Assembly: GCA_963763955.1 (NCBI GenBank)
Contig: CAVXQP010000022.1
Location: 170,000 to 233,999, forward strand
Length of the DNA stretch: 64,000 nucleotides
Source of the DNA: DASUPK01 sp963763955
GTDB lineage: Bacteria; Actinomycetota; Thermoleophilia; Solirubrobacterales; 70-9
Reading direction: 5' to 3'
The position numbers and the translations under genes were made by a program. The notes below the pieces were generated by a model. That model saw only the letters and a program-made list of their open reading frames with translations. It was not told where the DNA came from and searched no databases. Below are positions 15,985-26,343 of the stretch, piece after piece (the stretch's first letter is position 1; the number at the start of each line of letters is the position of its first letter).

Positions 15985-17265
15985 CTAAGCCGCCGCCGCA
16001 CGATCCACGGCCCGAGCGGCGATGTCCGTACGCAGCTGCCTTCCCTCGAAGCTGATCAGCTCGGCCGCATCGTAGGCGCGGCGGCGGGCGTCTGCCGCCG
16101 TCGGGCCGAGGCCGGTTACATTCAGCACGCGCCCGCCGGCGGTCACGATCTCCCCGTCCCGTCGCGCGGTACCGGCGTGCATTACCTGCACTCCCTCGAC
16201 GGCGGCGGCCCGATCGAGTCCGGTGATCAAGTCGCCGTTGGAGGAGGACGCCGGATAGCCGGCCGAGGCGAGCACCACGGTCACGGCCCAGTCGTCCCCG
16301 AAGTCCGCCTCGGCGCCGGTCAGCCCGCCGGGTTCGCGTGATGCGACGCAGAGATCCAGCAGGTCGGTGCGCAACCGCGGCAGCACCGCCTGAGTCTCGG
16401 GGTCGCCGAAGCGGCAGTTGAACTCGAGCACCTTCAGCCCGTCGGCAGTCAGCATCAGCCCTGCATAGAGAACACCGTGGTACGGAGTGCCGCGCTCCTT
16501 CATCGCCTCGACTATCGGGCGATGGACGATGTCGGTGATCCGCTCCGTCTCGGCCGGATCGAATCCCGGTACCGGGGAGTAGCTCCCCATACCGCCCGTG
16601 TTCGGCCCCTCGTCGCCGTCGTAGATCCGCTTGTAGTCCTGGGCGGGAGCGAGGGGGAGCACGTTCAGCCCGTCGCAGAGGGCGAGCAGCGACAGCTCCT
16701 CTCCCTCGAGGAACTCCTCGATCACCACCTCGGTGTCGCCGAAGCGCCGCTCCTCGAAGAAGACGTCGATCGCCTCGCGCGCCTCCGCCTCCGACATGCA
16801 GATGATCACGCCCTTGCCCGCCGCCAGTCCGTCGGCCTTCAGGACCGAGGGATAGGACCCGCGCGCGATCTCGTCGAGCGCCTGCTTGCGCGAGCGCACG
16901 ACCGCGTGGGATGCCGTGGGGACGCCGGCCTCCTCCATGAGCTCCTTGGCGTGCAGCTTCGAGCCCTCGAGCCGCGCGGCCACTCCGCTCGGCCCGAAGG
17001 CCGCGATCCCGTCCTCCTCGAGCGCGTCGACGACGCCGACGACCAGCGGCGCCTCGGGGCCAACCACGACCAGGTCAACCTTCTCATCGCCCGCCGCCCT
17101 GACGATGCCGTCGACGTCCTCGGCGCTGACGTTGAGGCAGTGCGCCTCCGCGGCGATCCCCGCATTGCCGGGGGCGCAGAGCAGCTCCGGTCGCTGCTGG
17201 GAGCGACCCAGGGCGCGCACGATCGCGTGCTCGCGTCCCCCTCCCCCGACGACGAGAACCCTCAA
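15985..17265 (-). CDS. purD: Phosphoribosylamine-glycine ligase
   Basis: 426 aa ATP-grasp GAR synthetase. The start is taken as TTG 17265 because the product then begins with the canonical RVLVVGGGGREHAI and the TTG overlaps the stop of the upstream gene (TTGA). The longer in-frame start at 17418 would only translate the GYD gene out of frame. The B-loop/ATP-grasp core spans about residues 100-330 (KADGLAAGKGV; NTGGMGSYSPVP; EFNCRFGDPETQ). Confidence 0.95.
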   Translation of the reverse strand: MRVLVVGGGGREHAIVRALGRSQQRPELLCAPGNAGIAAEAHCLNVSAEDVDGIVRAAGDEKVDLVVVGPEAPLVVGVVDALEEDGIAAFGPSGVAARLEGSKLHAKELMEEAGVPTASHAVVRSRKQALDEIARGSYPSVLKADGLAAGKGVIICMSEAEAREAIDVFFEERRFGDTEVVIEEFLEGEELSLLALCDGLNVLPLAPAQDYKRIYDGDEGPNTGGMGSYSPVPGFDPAETERITDIVHRPIVEAMKERGTPYHGVLYAGLMLTADGLKVLEFNCRFGDPETQAVLPRLRTDLLDLCVASREPGGLTGAEADFGDDWAVTVVLASAGYPASSSNGDLITGLDRAAAVEGVQVMHAGTARRDGEIVTAGGRVLNVTGLGPTAADARRRAYDAAELISFEGRQLRTDIAARAVDRAAAA

Positions 17266-17543
17266 AGGGCGCTCGCGAAGTCCTCGGCGGGAATCGCGGC
17301 CAGCGTCTGGCTGCTCATGGTGCCCCGCGAGCCGAGCTCGACCGAGACCTTGGCCATGGTCTTCTCGTCGGGCGCCTCGACGACCGTGATGAAGTCGTAC
17401 TGGCCGAGCGTCGCCCATTGCTCCTTCACGGTGACCCCGAGCTGTTCGACCTCCTTGTTGACCTCCTGGATCCTGCTCGGGTTGTTCTTGAGCGTCTGAA
17501 CGCCTTCGGAGGTCAGGTTGGTGAGCATTACGAATGTCGGCAT
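17262..17543 (-). CDS. GYD-domain protein
   Basis: 93 aa GYD-family protein. It begins MPTFVMLTNLTSEGVQTLKN and carries the name-giving QYDFITVVEAPDE segment at about residues 47-60. It is a small ferredoxin-like alpha-beta fold of unknown biochemical role. Start ATG 17543 has GAGGAG upstream. It is the first gene of the purine run, coupled to purD by TTGA. Confidence 0.85.
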   Translation of the reverse strand: MPTFVMLTNLTSEGVQTLKNNPSRIQEVNKEVEQLGVTVKEQWATLGQYDFITVVEAPDEKTMAKVSVELGSRGTMSSQTLAAIPAEDFASAL

Positions 17544-17640
17544 GTCGTCTCCTCTACTCGGAATTTTGCCGCAGGCCTGCTTTCTCTCACGTTCGCTGCC
17601 GATCTGCAATCCCGGCCGAGCTTTGAGCCATGATCAAGGC

Positions 17641-18288
17641 GTGAGCGAGCATCCGATCTTCGCCCGTTTCTACGACCGGATGACGGCCCGCGCCGAGCGC
17701 GGCGGCCTGGGAGAGATGCGCCGCGAGCTGCTCGCGAACGCCTCCGGCAGGGTGCTCGAGCTCGGCGCCGGGACGGGCCACAACCTCCCCTATTACACGG
17801 ATGCGGTCACCGAGCTTGTGATGATCGAGCCCGATCCGCACATGGCCCGCCGCCTCCGGGAGCGGCTGGCGGAGGAGACGGGCGCCGCCGCAAACCCGAC
17901 GGTCGTGGAGGCGCCGGCGGAGCAGCTTCCCTTCGATGACGGCTCCTTCGACGCAGTGGTCGCGACGCTCGTCTTCTGCACGGTCGATGACCAGCAGCGG
18001 GCGCTGGCGGAGGCCCGCCGCGTCCTCGTCGAGGGCGGCCGCCTGCTCTACCTCGAGCACATTCGCAGCAGCCGGCCCGGGCTCGGGCGCTGGCAGGACC
18101 TCCTGCAGAAGCCCTGGGGGCTCATCGCGGGCGGCTGTCATCCCAACCGTCCCACCGACCAGGCCATCGCCGACGCCGGCTTCTGGATCGACAGCCTGGA
18201 GCGCGACAAGCTGCCGAAGGCGCCGCCGCTCGTCAGGCCGCTCATCCACGGGGTCGCCAGGCGACCGTCGGGAGTCGGGTCCGGCTAG
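17641..18288 (+). CDS. Class I SAM-dependent methyltransferase
   Basis: 215 aa methyltransferase of the UbiE/Methyltransf_11 type. SAM-binding motif I is VLELGAGTGHNLPYY (about residues 37-51), motif II VMIEPDPHM, and the post-motif FDAVVATLVFCTV. The substrate is unknown. Start GTG 17641 gives the expected MSEHPIFARFYDRM N-terminus; upstream in-frame sequence is divergent-promoter DNA. It is transcribed divergently from the purine operon and its stop overlaps the convergent crotonase by 4 nt. Confidence 0.88.
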   Translation: MSEHPIFARFYDRMTARAERGGLGEMRRELLANASGRVLELGAGTGHNLPYYTDAVTELVMIEPDPHMARRLRERLAEETGAAANPTVVEAPAEQLPFDDGSFDAVVATLVFCTVDDQQRALAEARRVLVEGGRLLYLEHIRSSRPGLGRWQDLLQKPWGLIAGGCHPNRPTDQAIADAGFWIDSLERDKLPKAPPLVRPLIHGVARRPSGVGSG

Positions 18289-19235
18289 GACTCGCCGCCG
18301 TCCGGCTCAACAGCCGTCCCCGCCTGCCAGGGCAACAGCCCGTCGGCGCTGGCCCAGGGCGAGCGCCCGTCGGCCTCGACCTGATCTCTCATGACGGCCA
18401 TCTTCTCTTGCGATGAGCGCCCGGCCGAGGAGACCATGAACCATTTCCGCTCGACCCCGAGGCCCCGCCCCAGTGGCCGGGACGCGCCCTCGTAGACGGC
18501 GCGCTTGAGTGACCTGATGGCGAGTGGGGAGCGCCGCGCCAGCCGCTCGCCGGTGCGGATCGCGGCCTCCTTCACCTGGTCGGCCGGCACGACCGCCTGC
18601 ACGAGCCCGTAGTCGAGCGCTACCCGCGGGCTCAGCACCCGTCCCTCGAGCATCATCTGCATCGCTCGGCCCACCCCGACCAGGCGCGGCAGGCGCTGCG
18701 TCCCTCCGGCGCCCGGGTTGAAGTCGATCGTCATCTCCGGCAGGCCGATGGAGATGTCCGTGTCGGCCATCAGCCGGATGTCGCAGGCCAGGGACGTCTC
18801 GCAGCCCCCGCCGGTCGCAGGCCCATTGATCGCCGCGATGAAGACTACGTCCGAGCGGTTCATCTCCAGGAACAGGTCGTGGATCCGGTAGAGCTCGAAG
18901 ACGGCGGAGAGGGGCGTCTTGCCTGCAAGGTCGCGCAGGCCCGGCAGGCGGCGCGCGGCGCCCACGATCCGCAGGATGATCCCGGTGAGCCAGGGAGGCG
19001 CCGCGATGCCGGCCCGCTTGACACTAGCCAGGATCTCGCCGACGTCGTAGTGGGTGATGTAGAGGTTGTCCGGCTTGCCGGTGATCACTACGGCTCCGAT
19101 CTCCTCGTCGCCGTTCACCGAGCGGACGAGCTCATGTAGCTCGCGGACCATCTCGGCGGTCATGAAGTTGTGCGGCGGGTGGTCGATCCGCACGACCAGA
19201 ACACGGCCCCGGCGCTCGGTGTCCAGCATCGGCAT
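18285..19235 (-). CDS. Enoyl-CoA hydratase/isomerase family protein
   Basis: 316 aa crotonase-fold protein. Both hydratase glutamates are retained (GGGCETSLACDI and the LPE of SIGLPEMTIDFNPGAGGTQRL), so hydratase activity is plausible. The oxyanion-hole region is AAINGPATGGG. An extra segment of about 40 residues lies between the first strands and the catalytic helix compared with the 260-aa classical enzyme. The acyl-CoA substrate is unknown and no other beta-oxidation gene is adjacent. Confidence 0.88.
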   Translation of the reverse strand: MPMLDTERRGRVLVVRIDHPPHNFMTAEMVRELHELVRSVNGDEEIGAVVITGKPDNLYITHYDVGEILASVKRAGIAAPPWLTGIILRIVGAARRLPGLRDLAGKTPLSAVFELYRIHDLFLEMNRSDVVFIAAINGPATGGGCETSLACDIRLMADTDISIGLPEMTIDFNPGAGGTQRLPRLVGVGRAMQMMLEGRVLSPRVALDYGLVQAVVPADQVKEAAIRTGERLARRSPLAIRSLKRAVYEGASRPLGRGLGVERKWFMVSSAGRSSQEKMAVMRDQVEADGRSPWASADGLLPWQAGTAVEPDGGES

Positions 19236-19258
19236 GGGCCGAAGCCTACGCCGACCGA

Positions 19259-20872
19259 CTAGGCGTCAAATCCGACGTGCACGTGGTCGCAGTGGTCGGC
19301 CTGAGCGAAGCCGTTGGGATTGGCCGGACCGTCGGGATCGAAGCAGTAGATGAGCTCCGTGGGCTCCTGGCCCACCGGCAGGGCGCCCAACTGTCGGGCG
19401 ATCGTGCCACAGGGGCCGTCCGGCGAGACGTCGGTGCAGGGCACGCCGTCGATCGCCGCGATGTCCATGGCCCGGCCGTAGTAGTGATTCGAGATGTTCC
19501 CGCCCGAGGTGAATTTGGAGTGGTCGGAGCGCAGGGCCGAGATCCGGACCTGGTGCTGCTGGCTGATCGCGCCGAGGATGTTGAGGATCCGCGGGTCGAT
19601 GGCGCCCGATTGGATATCGACCATCTCGAGCTGGTTGGAGAGCTCGACATTGGCCCAGTTGATCGGCGCGTTCGTCGGCCCCGGAAGCGCGACCGAATAG
19701 GCGACCGTCTTGACCTGACAGCTGCCGGCCATCGCCTCGGCGTCGTTGAGGATTGCGTCCACGTACCACTCTGCATGGTTGTGCTGGAAGAGCCCGGCGC
19801 GCAGGTCGCCCGCCGCCCAGATCATCCGGGCGAGCGTCGCGGCAGAGTCCGCAGGACTCGAATGCCTGACCTTGCCATCGCCATCGCCATCGACGGCGTA
19901 GCGCTTCCAGTTGTCCTCTGTGATGCCGAGCGGGCCGGTCGAGGCGAGCTGCTCGGTGCTCATGCCCTTGCCGAAGTTCGACTCGGCGCGGGCCACGGCC
20001 GCGAGCGCCCAGACCCCGGTCTGCCCGAGCTCGTAGCGTCCGCCGGCGTCCTGGAAGGCCTTCATGTAGTCGTCGGGGATCGACTCCCGGGCGCCGGCGG
20101 CGGGGGCGCAGACCAGCTCCTGGCGCTTCGGGATCAGCGAGAGGCCGCCGATTGCGCCGTTGCCGATGCCGTTGAAGCAGGCGGCGCGCGCCATGACCTC
20201 GGCGACGTACCAGTCGGCGTGGTTGTACGCGAAGACCGCTCCCTCGGGGTCCTCCGGCATCCCGGCTGCCCGCAGGTAGCGGGCGGCCGAGAAGATCGCA
20301 TCGTTCGCGTTGTTGGGGTCCGCGGTGCCGTTGTGGTCCGCGTCCACGCCATAGGTCGCCCAGGTGGATGGCATGAACTGCATCCATCCCTCCGCGCCGG
20401 CCGACGAAGGCCCGAGGTTCTGGCCGAAGCCGCTCTCGATTTCGTTGATCGCGGCGAGGATCGACGGCCCGGCGGGACCGAGGTCATACGCCTGCGCCGC
20501 AGCCTGATAGATCGGACCGAGGAAGACGGGGACGCCGATCGGCCCGCACGCTGTGGGAACCAGTGGGGCGGGCGGTGGCGGAACTGAGCCGCCCACCTCG
20601 GCAGCACCCTTCTCCTTCTCCCCGCCCTGGGGCTTGGTGCCCCCATTGGGCGACGGCTTCGGCGCCTGGTGCTGCGGCTTGACCTTTCGTTTGGGCGTCG
20701 CCGGCGCGGGAGGCATGATCGGCGCCGGCGGCACCGGCTGCACCGGCGGCTCCGGGTCCGTGGTCGTGGTGGTGGGGTCGGGCTCGGTGGTGGTGGTCTG
20801 CGCGGCGGCCACGGGCGCGGCGATTGCCGCTCCCACGACCGTCGCGGCGATGACCCTCCTGAGCCGTCTCAT
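19259..20872 (-). CDS. Secreted cell-wall hydrolase: two lytic-transglycosylase-like domains plus M15-like peptidase domain
   Basis: 537 aa exported protein. Residues 1-24 are a signal peptide and 25-105 a Thr/Pro-rich linker. An MltB/SLT-like domain spans about 110-235 (catalytic Glu146 in EIESGFG; MQFMPSTW at 164-171; DADHNGTAD loop). A second, weaker SLT-like domain spans about 265-385 (Glu297 in RAESNFG; GPLGITEDNW; DGDGDGK loop). Residues about 400-537 have the LAS/M15 zinc pattern: NHYYGRAMDI (His463, Asp470) and DHVHVGF (His530, His532). This suggests one protein that cuts both glycan and peptide. The ATG overlaps the upstream stop (TGATG). The domain calls are by eye. Confidence 0.75.
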   Translation of the reverse strand: MRRLRRVIAATVVGAAIAAPVAAAQTTTTEPDPTTTTTDPEPPVQPVPPAPIMPPAPATPKRKVKPQHQAPKPSPNGGTKPQGGEKEKGAAEVGGSVPPPPAPLVPTACGPIGVPVFLGPIYQAAAQAYDLGPAGPSILAAINEIESGFGQNLGPSSAGAEGWMQFMPSTWATYGVDADHNGTADPNNANDAIFSAARYLRAAGMPEDPEGAVFAYNHADWYVAEVMARAACFNGIGNGAIGGLSLIPKRQELVCAPAAGARESIPDDYMKAFQDAGGRYELGQTGVWALAAVARAESNFGKGMSTEQLASTGPLGITEDNWKRYAVDGDGDGKVRHSSPADSAATLARMIWAAGDLRAGLFQHNHAEWYVDAILNDAEAMAGSCQVKTVAYSVALPGPTNAPINWANVELSNQLEMVDIQSGAIDPRILNILGAISQQHQVRISALRSDHSKFTSGGNISNHYYGRAMDIAAIDGVPCTDVSPDGPCGTIARQLGALPVGQEPTELIYCFDPDGPANPNGFAQADHCDHVHVGFDA

Positions 20873-21660
20873 CAGCCCAGGACCTGCCCGACCCGCCACT
20901 CGTCGCCGGTCTTCGTCAGGGTGAGTCGCACCTCGCTGATCGCCCGCAGCCGGACGAGCGAGACGCTGGCGGTCACCTGCTCCTTACCGGCGGCGCCGAT
21001 CACGACGTTGAGGACCTGGGCTCGGGGAACCTTGCCGTTGGCGGGCAACCGCGGCGGGTCCTTGGCGAGCGCCTTGGCAAGCGGCTTCGTCGCGGTGGCG
21101 TTGAAGGCGGTCTCGGTCTTCTTGCCCGACTGTCCGACTTCGTAGCCGACGAGGGCCTGGGCGAACTGCCAGGCGACCTGGGTCGGAGGCGCCGAGGTCT
21201 TGGTCGGCGGCTGCGGCGGAGCGGGCGCGGCGTGGCCGGCCTTGAACTGGGGAGTGATCCCCTGCAGGGCCTGCGCGTCGGACCCGGCGGGTGCAGCCGT
21301 GACCGAGGCCGCCTGAAGCGCTCCGTGCGCGGACGAATGGTGATGCGAGGCGCTCATCGCCCCACCGCCCGCAGCCGCGAGCGCAAGGGTCGCGGCCCCG
21401 GCCGCGATCGCCGCCTGCGTCCTCCCGCTCCGTTCACGGAGGGCATCCCCAAGCGGCCAAGTCAGCCTGGTCTGGATGAGCCTCTGGAGGGGCTGCATCG
21501 TTCGCCCGGCGCGCTCGATTGCACCGCGAGTGGCATCGCTGCCGGGCCAGATCACGCGCTCCTCGAAGCCCCAGGCGGCCTCGCGGATCGTCCAGCTGGC
21601 GTCCTCGGTCGTAGGTGCGATGGCTCGCCGCCAGACGCGGCCCGGTGGGTGAAGGCTCAT
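20872..21660 (-). CDS. Membrane-anchored protein of unknown function with NTF2-like C-terminal domain
   Basis: 262 aa protein. An N-terminal cytoplasmic part of about 80 residues (WTIREAAWGFEERVIWPG) is followed by one membrane helix (about residues 84-103), a low-complexity Ala/Pro linker, and a C-terminal alpha-beta domain (about 160-262) ending TKTGDEWRVGQVLG. That ending resembles conjugation TcpC or Mce-associated extracytoplasmic NTF2 folds. It is translationally coupled to the downstream cell-wall hydrolase. A role in positioning that hydrolase is an inference. Confidence 0.6.
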   Translation of the reverse strand: MSLHPPGRVWRRAIAPTTEDASWTIREAAWGFEERVIWPGSDATRGAIERAGRTMQPLQRLIQTRLTWPLGDALRERSGRTQAAIAAGAATLALAAAGGGAMSASHHHSSAHGALQAASVTAAPAGSDAQALQGITPQFKAGHAAPAPPQPPTKTSAPPTQVAWQFAQALVGYEVGQSGKKTETAFNATATKPLAKALAKDPPRLPANGKVPRAQVLNVVIGAAGKEQVTASVSLVRLRAISEVRLTLTKTGDEWRVGQVLG

Positions 21661-21716
21661 CCCTACCTATTCGTCTAGGCAAGGGGGAAGCCCGATACCG
21701 AGAACTTGGTCGATTA

Positions 21717-21733
21717 CGCCTGTGACAGGCGTG
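21717..21733 (-). terminator. Hairpin after clpB
   Basis: ACGCCTG/CAGGCGT, a 7-bp perfect stem with a 3-nt loop, starts 8 nt beyond the clpB stop. There is no U-run after it, so it may only pause or protect the transcript. Confidence 0.4.
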
Positions 21734-21740
21734 GTCGGCG

Positions 21741-24356
<2,616 letters not shown>

Positions 24357-24390
24357 CTCGGGTCATGGTAGCCGCTTGAGTCGAAAAGGT

Positions 24391-24402
24391 AAAGAAATCT
24401 AT
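24391..24402. promoter_or_regulatory. Decamer shared by clpB and dnaK upstream regions
   Basis: The + strand carries AAGAAATCTA at 24393-24402 (minus TAGATTTCTT), about 37-46 nt before the clpB ATG. The same 10-mer occurs at 30091-30100 before dnaK. It could be a -10 region of a heat-shock promoter (TAGATT) or a regulator site. A CTTGAGT half-site of the HspR box type lies at 24375-24381, but no proper inverted partner 7 nt away. Confidence 0.45.
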
Positions 24403-24424
24403 GTCGTAACGACTCAGATCTAGG

Positions 24425-24475
24425 AACCGGTCCGACTGGCCGAATTTAGGGTGGCGTCAGCCGGCCAGACCGGTT
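24425..24475. repeat. Inverted repeat between divergent clpB and SnoaL gene
   Basis: The left arm AACCGGT-(CCGA)-CTGGCCG (24425-24442) mirrors the right arm CGGCCAG-ACCGGTT (24462-24475), with a 4-nt bulge. The right arm abuts the TAGGAT promoter-like hexamer of the SnoaL gene, so it could be an operator. Confidence 0.5.
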
Positions 24476-24481
24476 TAGGAT
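24476..24481 (+). promoter_or_regulatory. -10-like element TAGGAT for a leaderless start
   Basis: TAGGAT ends 5 nt before an ATG at 24487, the spacing seen in actinobacterial leaderless transcripts. A second similar hexamer, TAGGGT, lies at 24447-24452. No clear -35. Confidence 0.4.
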
Positions 24482-24513
24482 GGGCCATGAAGCCGGTCGG
24501 GTCAAGGAAGACG

Positions 24514-24936
24514 ATGGCGACCAACGTCGAGATCTTTCAACGGGTGATCGAAGCATTCAACCGCGAGGGTGCGGATGGGGTGCTGCCGTACTACACGGAG
24601 GACGCCGAGGTCTACGACCCGGATCTTCCGCCGGGGACCTATCGCGGGCGCGAGGCAGTCGGCCGCGTGATCGAAATGACGATCAGCGGTTTCGACGACG
24701 TCGAGGTCCAGGACTTCCGCCTGCTCCCCGCGGGCGACCGCGTCGTCGGCCTGATCCACACGCGCAGATGGAGCGAACGGGGCGACCTCGAGGTCGAGAC
24801 CCGCGACGCGCACCTGATCACGTTCCGAGACGGCAAGATCACCTACTGGCGGATCTACCTGGATCAGGCCGAAGCCCTCCAGGACGCCGGCCTCGACCCC
24901 GCGCTGGCCAGCAGCGGCACGCCGTCACCCTCCTAG
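24514..24936 (+). CDS. SnoaL-like (NTF2 superfamily) protein
   Basis: 140 aa single-domain SnoaL-type protein (NVEIFQRVIEAFNREGADGVLPYYTEDAEVYDP; ends with the LITFRDGKITYWRIYLDQ strand pair). The substrate is unknown; such proteins are often isomerases/hydrolases or orphan ligand pockets. Start ATG 24514 fits the family N-terminus and has AAGGAAG upstream. An alternative leaderless start at ATG 24487 adds nine residues. It is divergent from clpB, so stress-linked expression is possible but inferred. Confidence 0.78.
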   Translation: MATNVEIFQRVIEAFNREGADGVLPYYTEDAEVYDPDLPPGTYRGREAVGRVIEMTISGFDDVEVQDFRLLPAGDRVVGLIHTRRWSERGDLEVETRDAHLITFRDGKITYWRIYLDQAEALQDAGLDPALASSGTPSPS

Positions 24937-24970
24937 TCCACTCATAGGCTTCCCGCGTGGGGAGCACAGC

Positions 24971-25840
24971 GTGAGCAGGAGGGCGAGGGTGGTGCTCGGC
25001 GCAGCCGTGCTCATCGCGGCCGCGTCGGCCGGCGGGCGCTCCGTTGCCGATCAGGTCGAGAAGGGCCGTCATGGCGACTCCCTCCGGCAGGGCTGGCCGC
25101 GGATCGACTACCCGGCGCCTCGGGCGATCCGGAGTGCCCAGGAATTCGCCGCCTCTCGCGGCGACGTCTCCTTCGCAGTGATGAACGATTCGATCGGCCT
25201 GCGTGGCTACGACACCGAGAGGCGGTTCAGCTCGGCGAGCGTCAGCAAGGCGCTGCTGCTGGCGGCGGAGCTGCGGCGGCTCGACAGCGAGCACCTGCCG
25301 CTCGACGGCGAGACGAAGAACCTACTCGAGCCGATGATCGTCTACTCCGACAACCGCGCGGCCGATGCGGTCTACGCCGAGGTCGGCGACGAGGGGCTCG
25401 AGGAGGTCGCGCGCCAGGCCGGGATGCGGAACTTCGAGGCCACCCCGGGCTTCTGGGGCGGCGACCGGATCACGGCCGCAGACATGGCCCGTTTCTTCTA
25501 CCGGCTCGACCAGAACCTTCCCGGCCGCAATCGTGCCTACGCGAAGGGTCTGCTCGCCCGGATCGCGCCCGTGGAGCGCTGGGGGATCCCCCAGGCGGTG
25601 GGCCACGGCTGGTCCGTCTGGTTCAAGGGCGGCTGGCGCCCGGCGGGGCAGAAGGACACCAGTGGCGCGGTCACCCACCAGGCGGCGCTCCTCGTGCACC
25701 GGCGCGGTGAGCGCGTCGGCCTTGCGGTGCTCAGCGACGAGCCCCCCGGCGATGGGGGCGGCTTCGCGGCGATCGAGGGCGTCACCGAGCGGCTGCTGGC
25801 GAAGCCTCCGCCCCGCCGCAAGGGGTGGCCGTCCCTCTAG
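24971..25840 (+). CDS. Exported serine beta-lactamase-like protein
   Basis: 289 aa penicillin-binding/class A beta-lactamase fold. A hydrophobic N-terminal export segment (about residues 5-20) precedes the active-site motifs SxxK (SVSK, Ser90-Lys93), SDN (126-128 in VYSDNRAAD) and the KTG equivalent KGG in WFKGGW (about 217). The class A omega-loop Glu is not obvious, so it may be a D,D-peptidase-like or esterase-like member and not a resistance enzyme. Start GTG 24971 has GGGGAG upstream. It sits alone between the SnoaL gene and convergent hspR. Confidence 0.75.
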   Translation: MSRRARVVLGAAVLIAAASAGGRSVADQVEKGRHGDSLRQGWPRIDYPAPRAIRSAQEFAASRGDVSFAVMNDSIGLRGYDTERRFSSASVSKALLLAAELRRLDSEHLPLDGETKNLLEPMIVYSDNRAADAVYAEVGDEGLEEVARQAGMRNFEATPGFWGGDRITAADMARFFYRLDQNLPGRNRAYAKGLLARIAPVERWGIPQAVGHGWSVWFKGGWRPAGQKDTSGAVTHQAALLVHRRGERVGLAVLSDEPPGDGGGFAAIEGVTERLLAKPPPRRKGWPSL

Positions 25841-25863
25841 CCGCGGCCTGATGGCGAAGCCCG

Positions 25864-26343
25864 TCAGGCGCTGCGCCGGCGAATCGGTATCCGGGTGGGC
25901 TCCCGGGCGCCGCCGGTGAGGCTCTCGGGTTCATAGGCCCCGTAGGGAACGAGCTCGCCGCCGAGGGACCTGCGCAGCTTCTCGAGCTCTCTGGTCATGC
26001 GGTCCTCCATCTCGGCGGCGCGCTTGCGCATCCGCGCGATCTCCGTGCGCATACGCTCGAGGCGCCGCTCGAGCTCCAGCACCGTCTCGACGCCGGCCAG
26101 GTTGAGGCCCTCCTCGCTGGTCATCTGCTGGATCCGCCGCAGCCGTTCCACGTCCGCCTGTGAGTAGAGGCGCGTGTTCTTCGGGGAGCGCTTCGGAGTG
26201 ATCAGCCCACGCGCCTCGTACATCCGCAGGGTCTGCGGGTGCATCTCGGCGAGTTCGGCGGCGACCGAGATCATGAAGACGCCCCGCTCCTGATCGATCC
26301 GCTCGCCCTCGCCCTGCTTTCTTCTGCTCGAGCCGCTAGCCAT
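25864..26343 (-). CDS. hspR: Heat-shock repressor HspR (MerR family)
   Basis: 159 aa MerR-type regulator. The winged helix (FMISVAAELAEMHPQTLRMYEARGLITPKRSPKNTRLYS, about residues 23-61) matches HspR, followed by a coiled coil (about 85-130). In other actinobacteria HspR represses dnaK and clpB by binding HAIR boxes with DnaK as co-repressor. Here it is the last gene of dnaK-grpE-dnaJ-hspR, overlapping dnaJ by 8 nt. I see no canonical HAIR box upstream of dnaK or clpB. Confidence 0.92.
   Translation of the reverse strand: MASGSSRRKQGEGERIDQERGVFMISVAAELAEMHPQTLRMYEARGLITPKRSPKNTRLYSQADVERLRRIQQMTSEEGLNLAGVETVLELERRLERMRTEIARMRKRAAEMEDRMTRELEKLRRSLGGELVPYGAYEPESLTGGAREPTRIPIRRRSA

Noticed and set aside
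24375..24418. HAIR (HspR) operator upstream of clpB
   Set aside because: Half-sites CTTGAGT and ACTCAGA are present but 30 nt apart, not 7, so it is not a canonical box.
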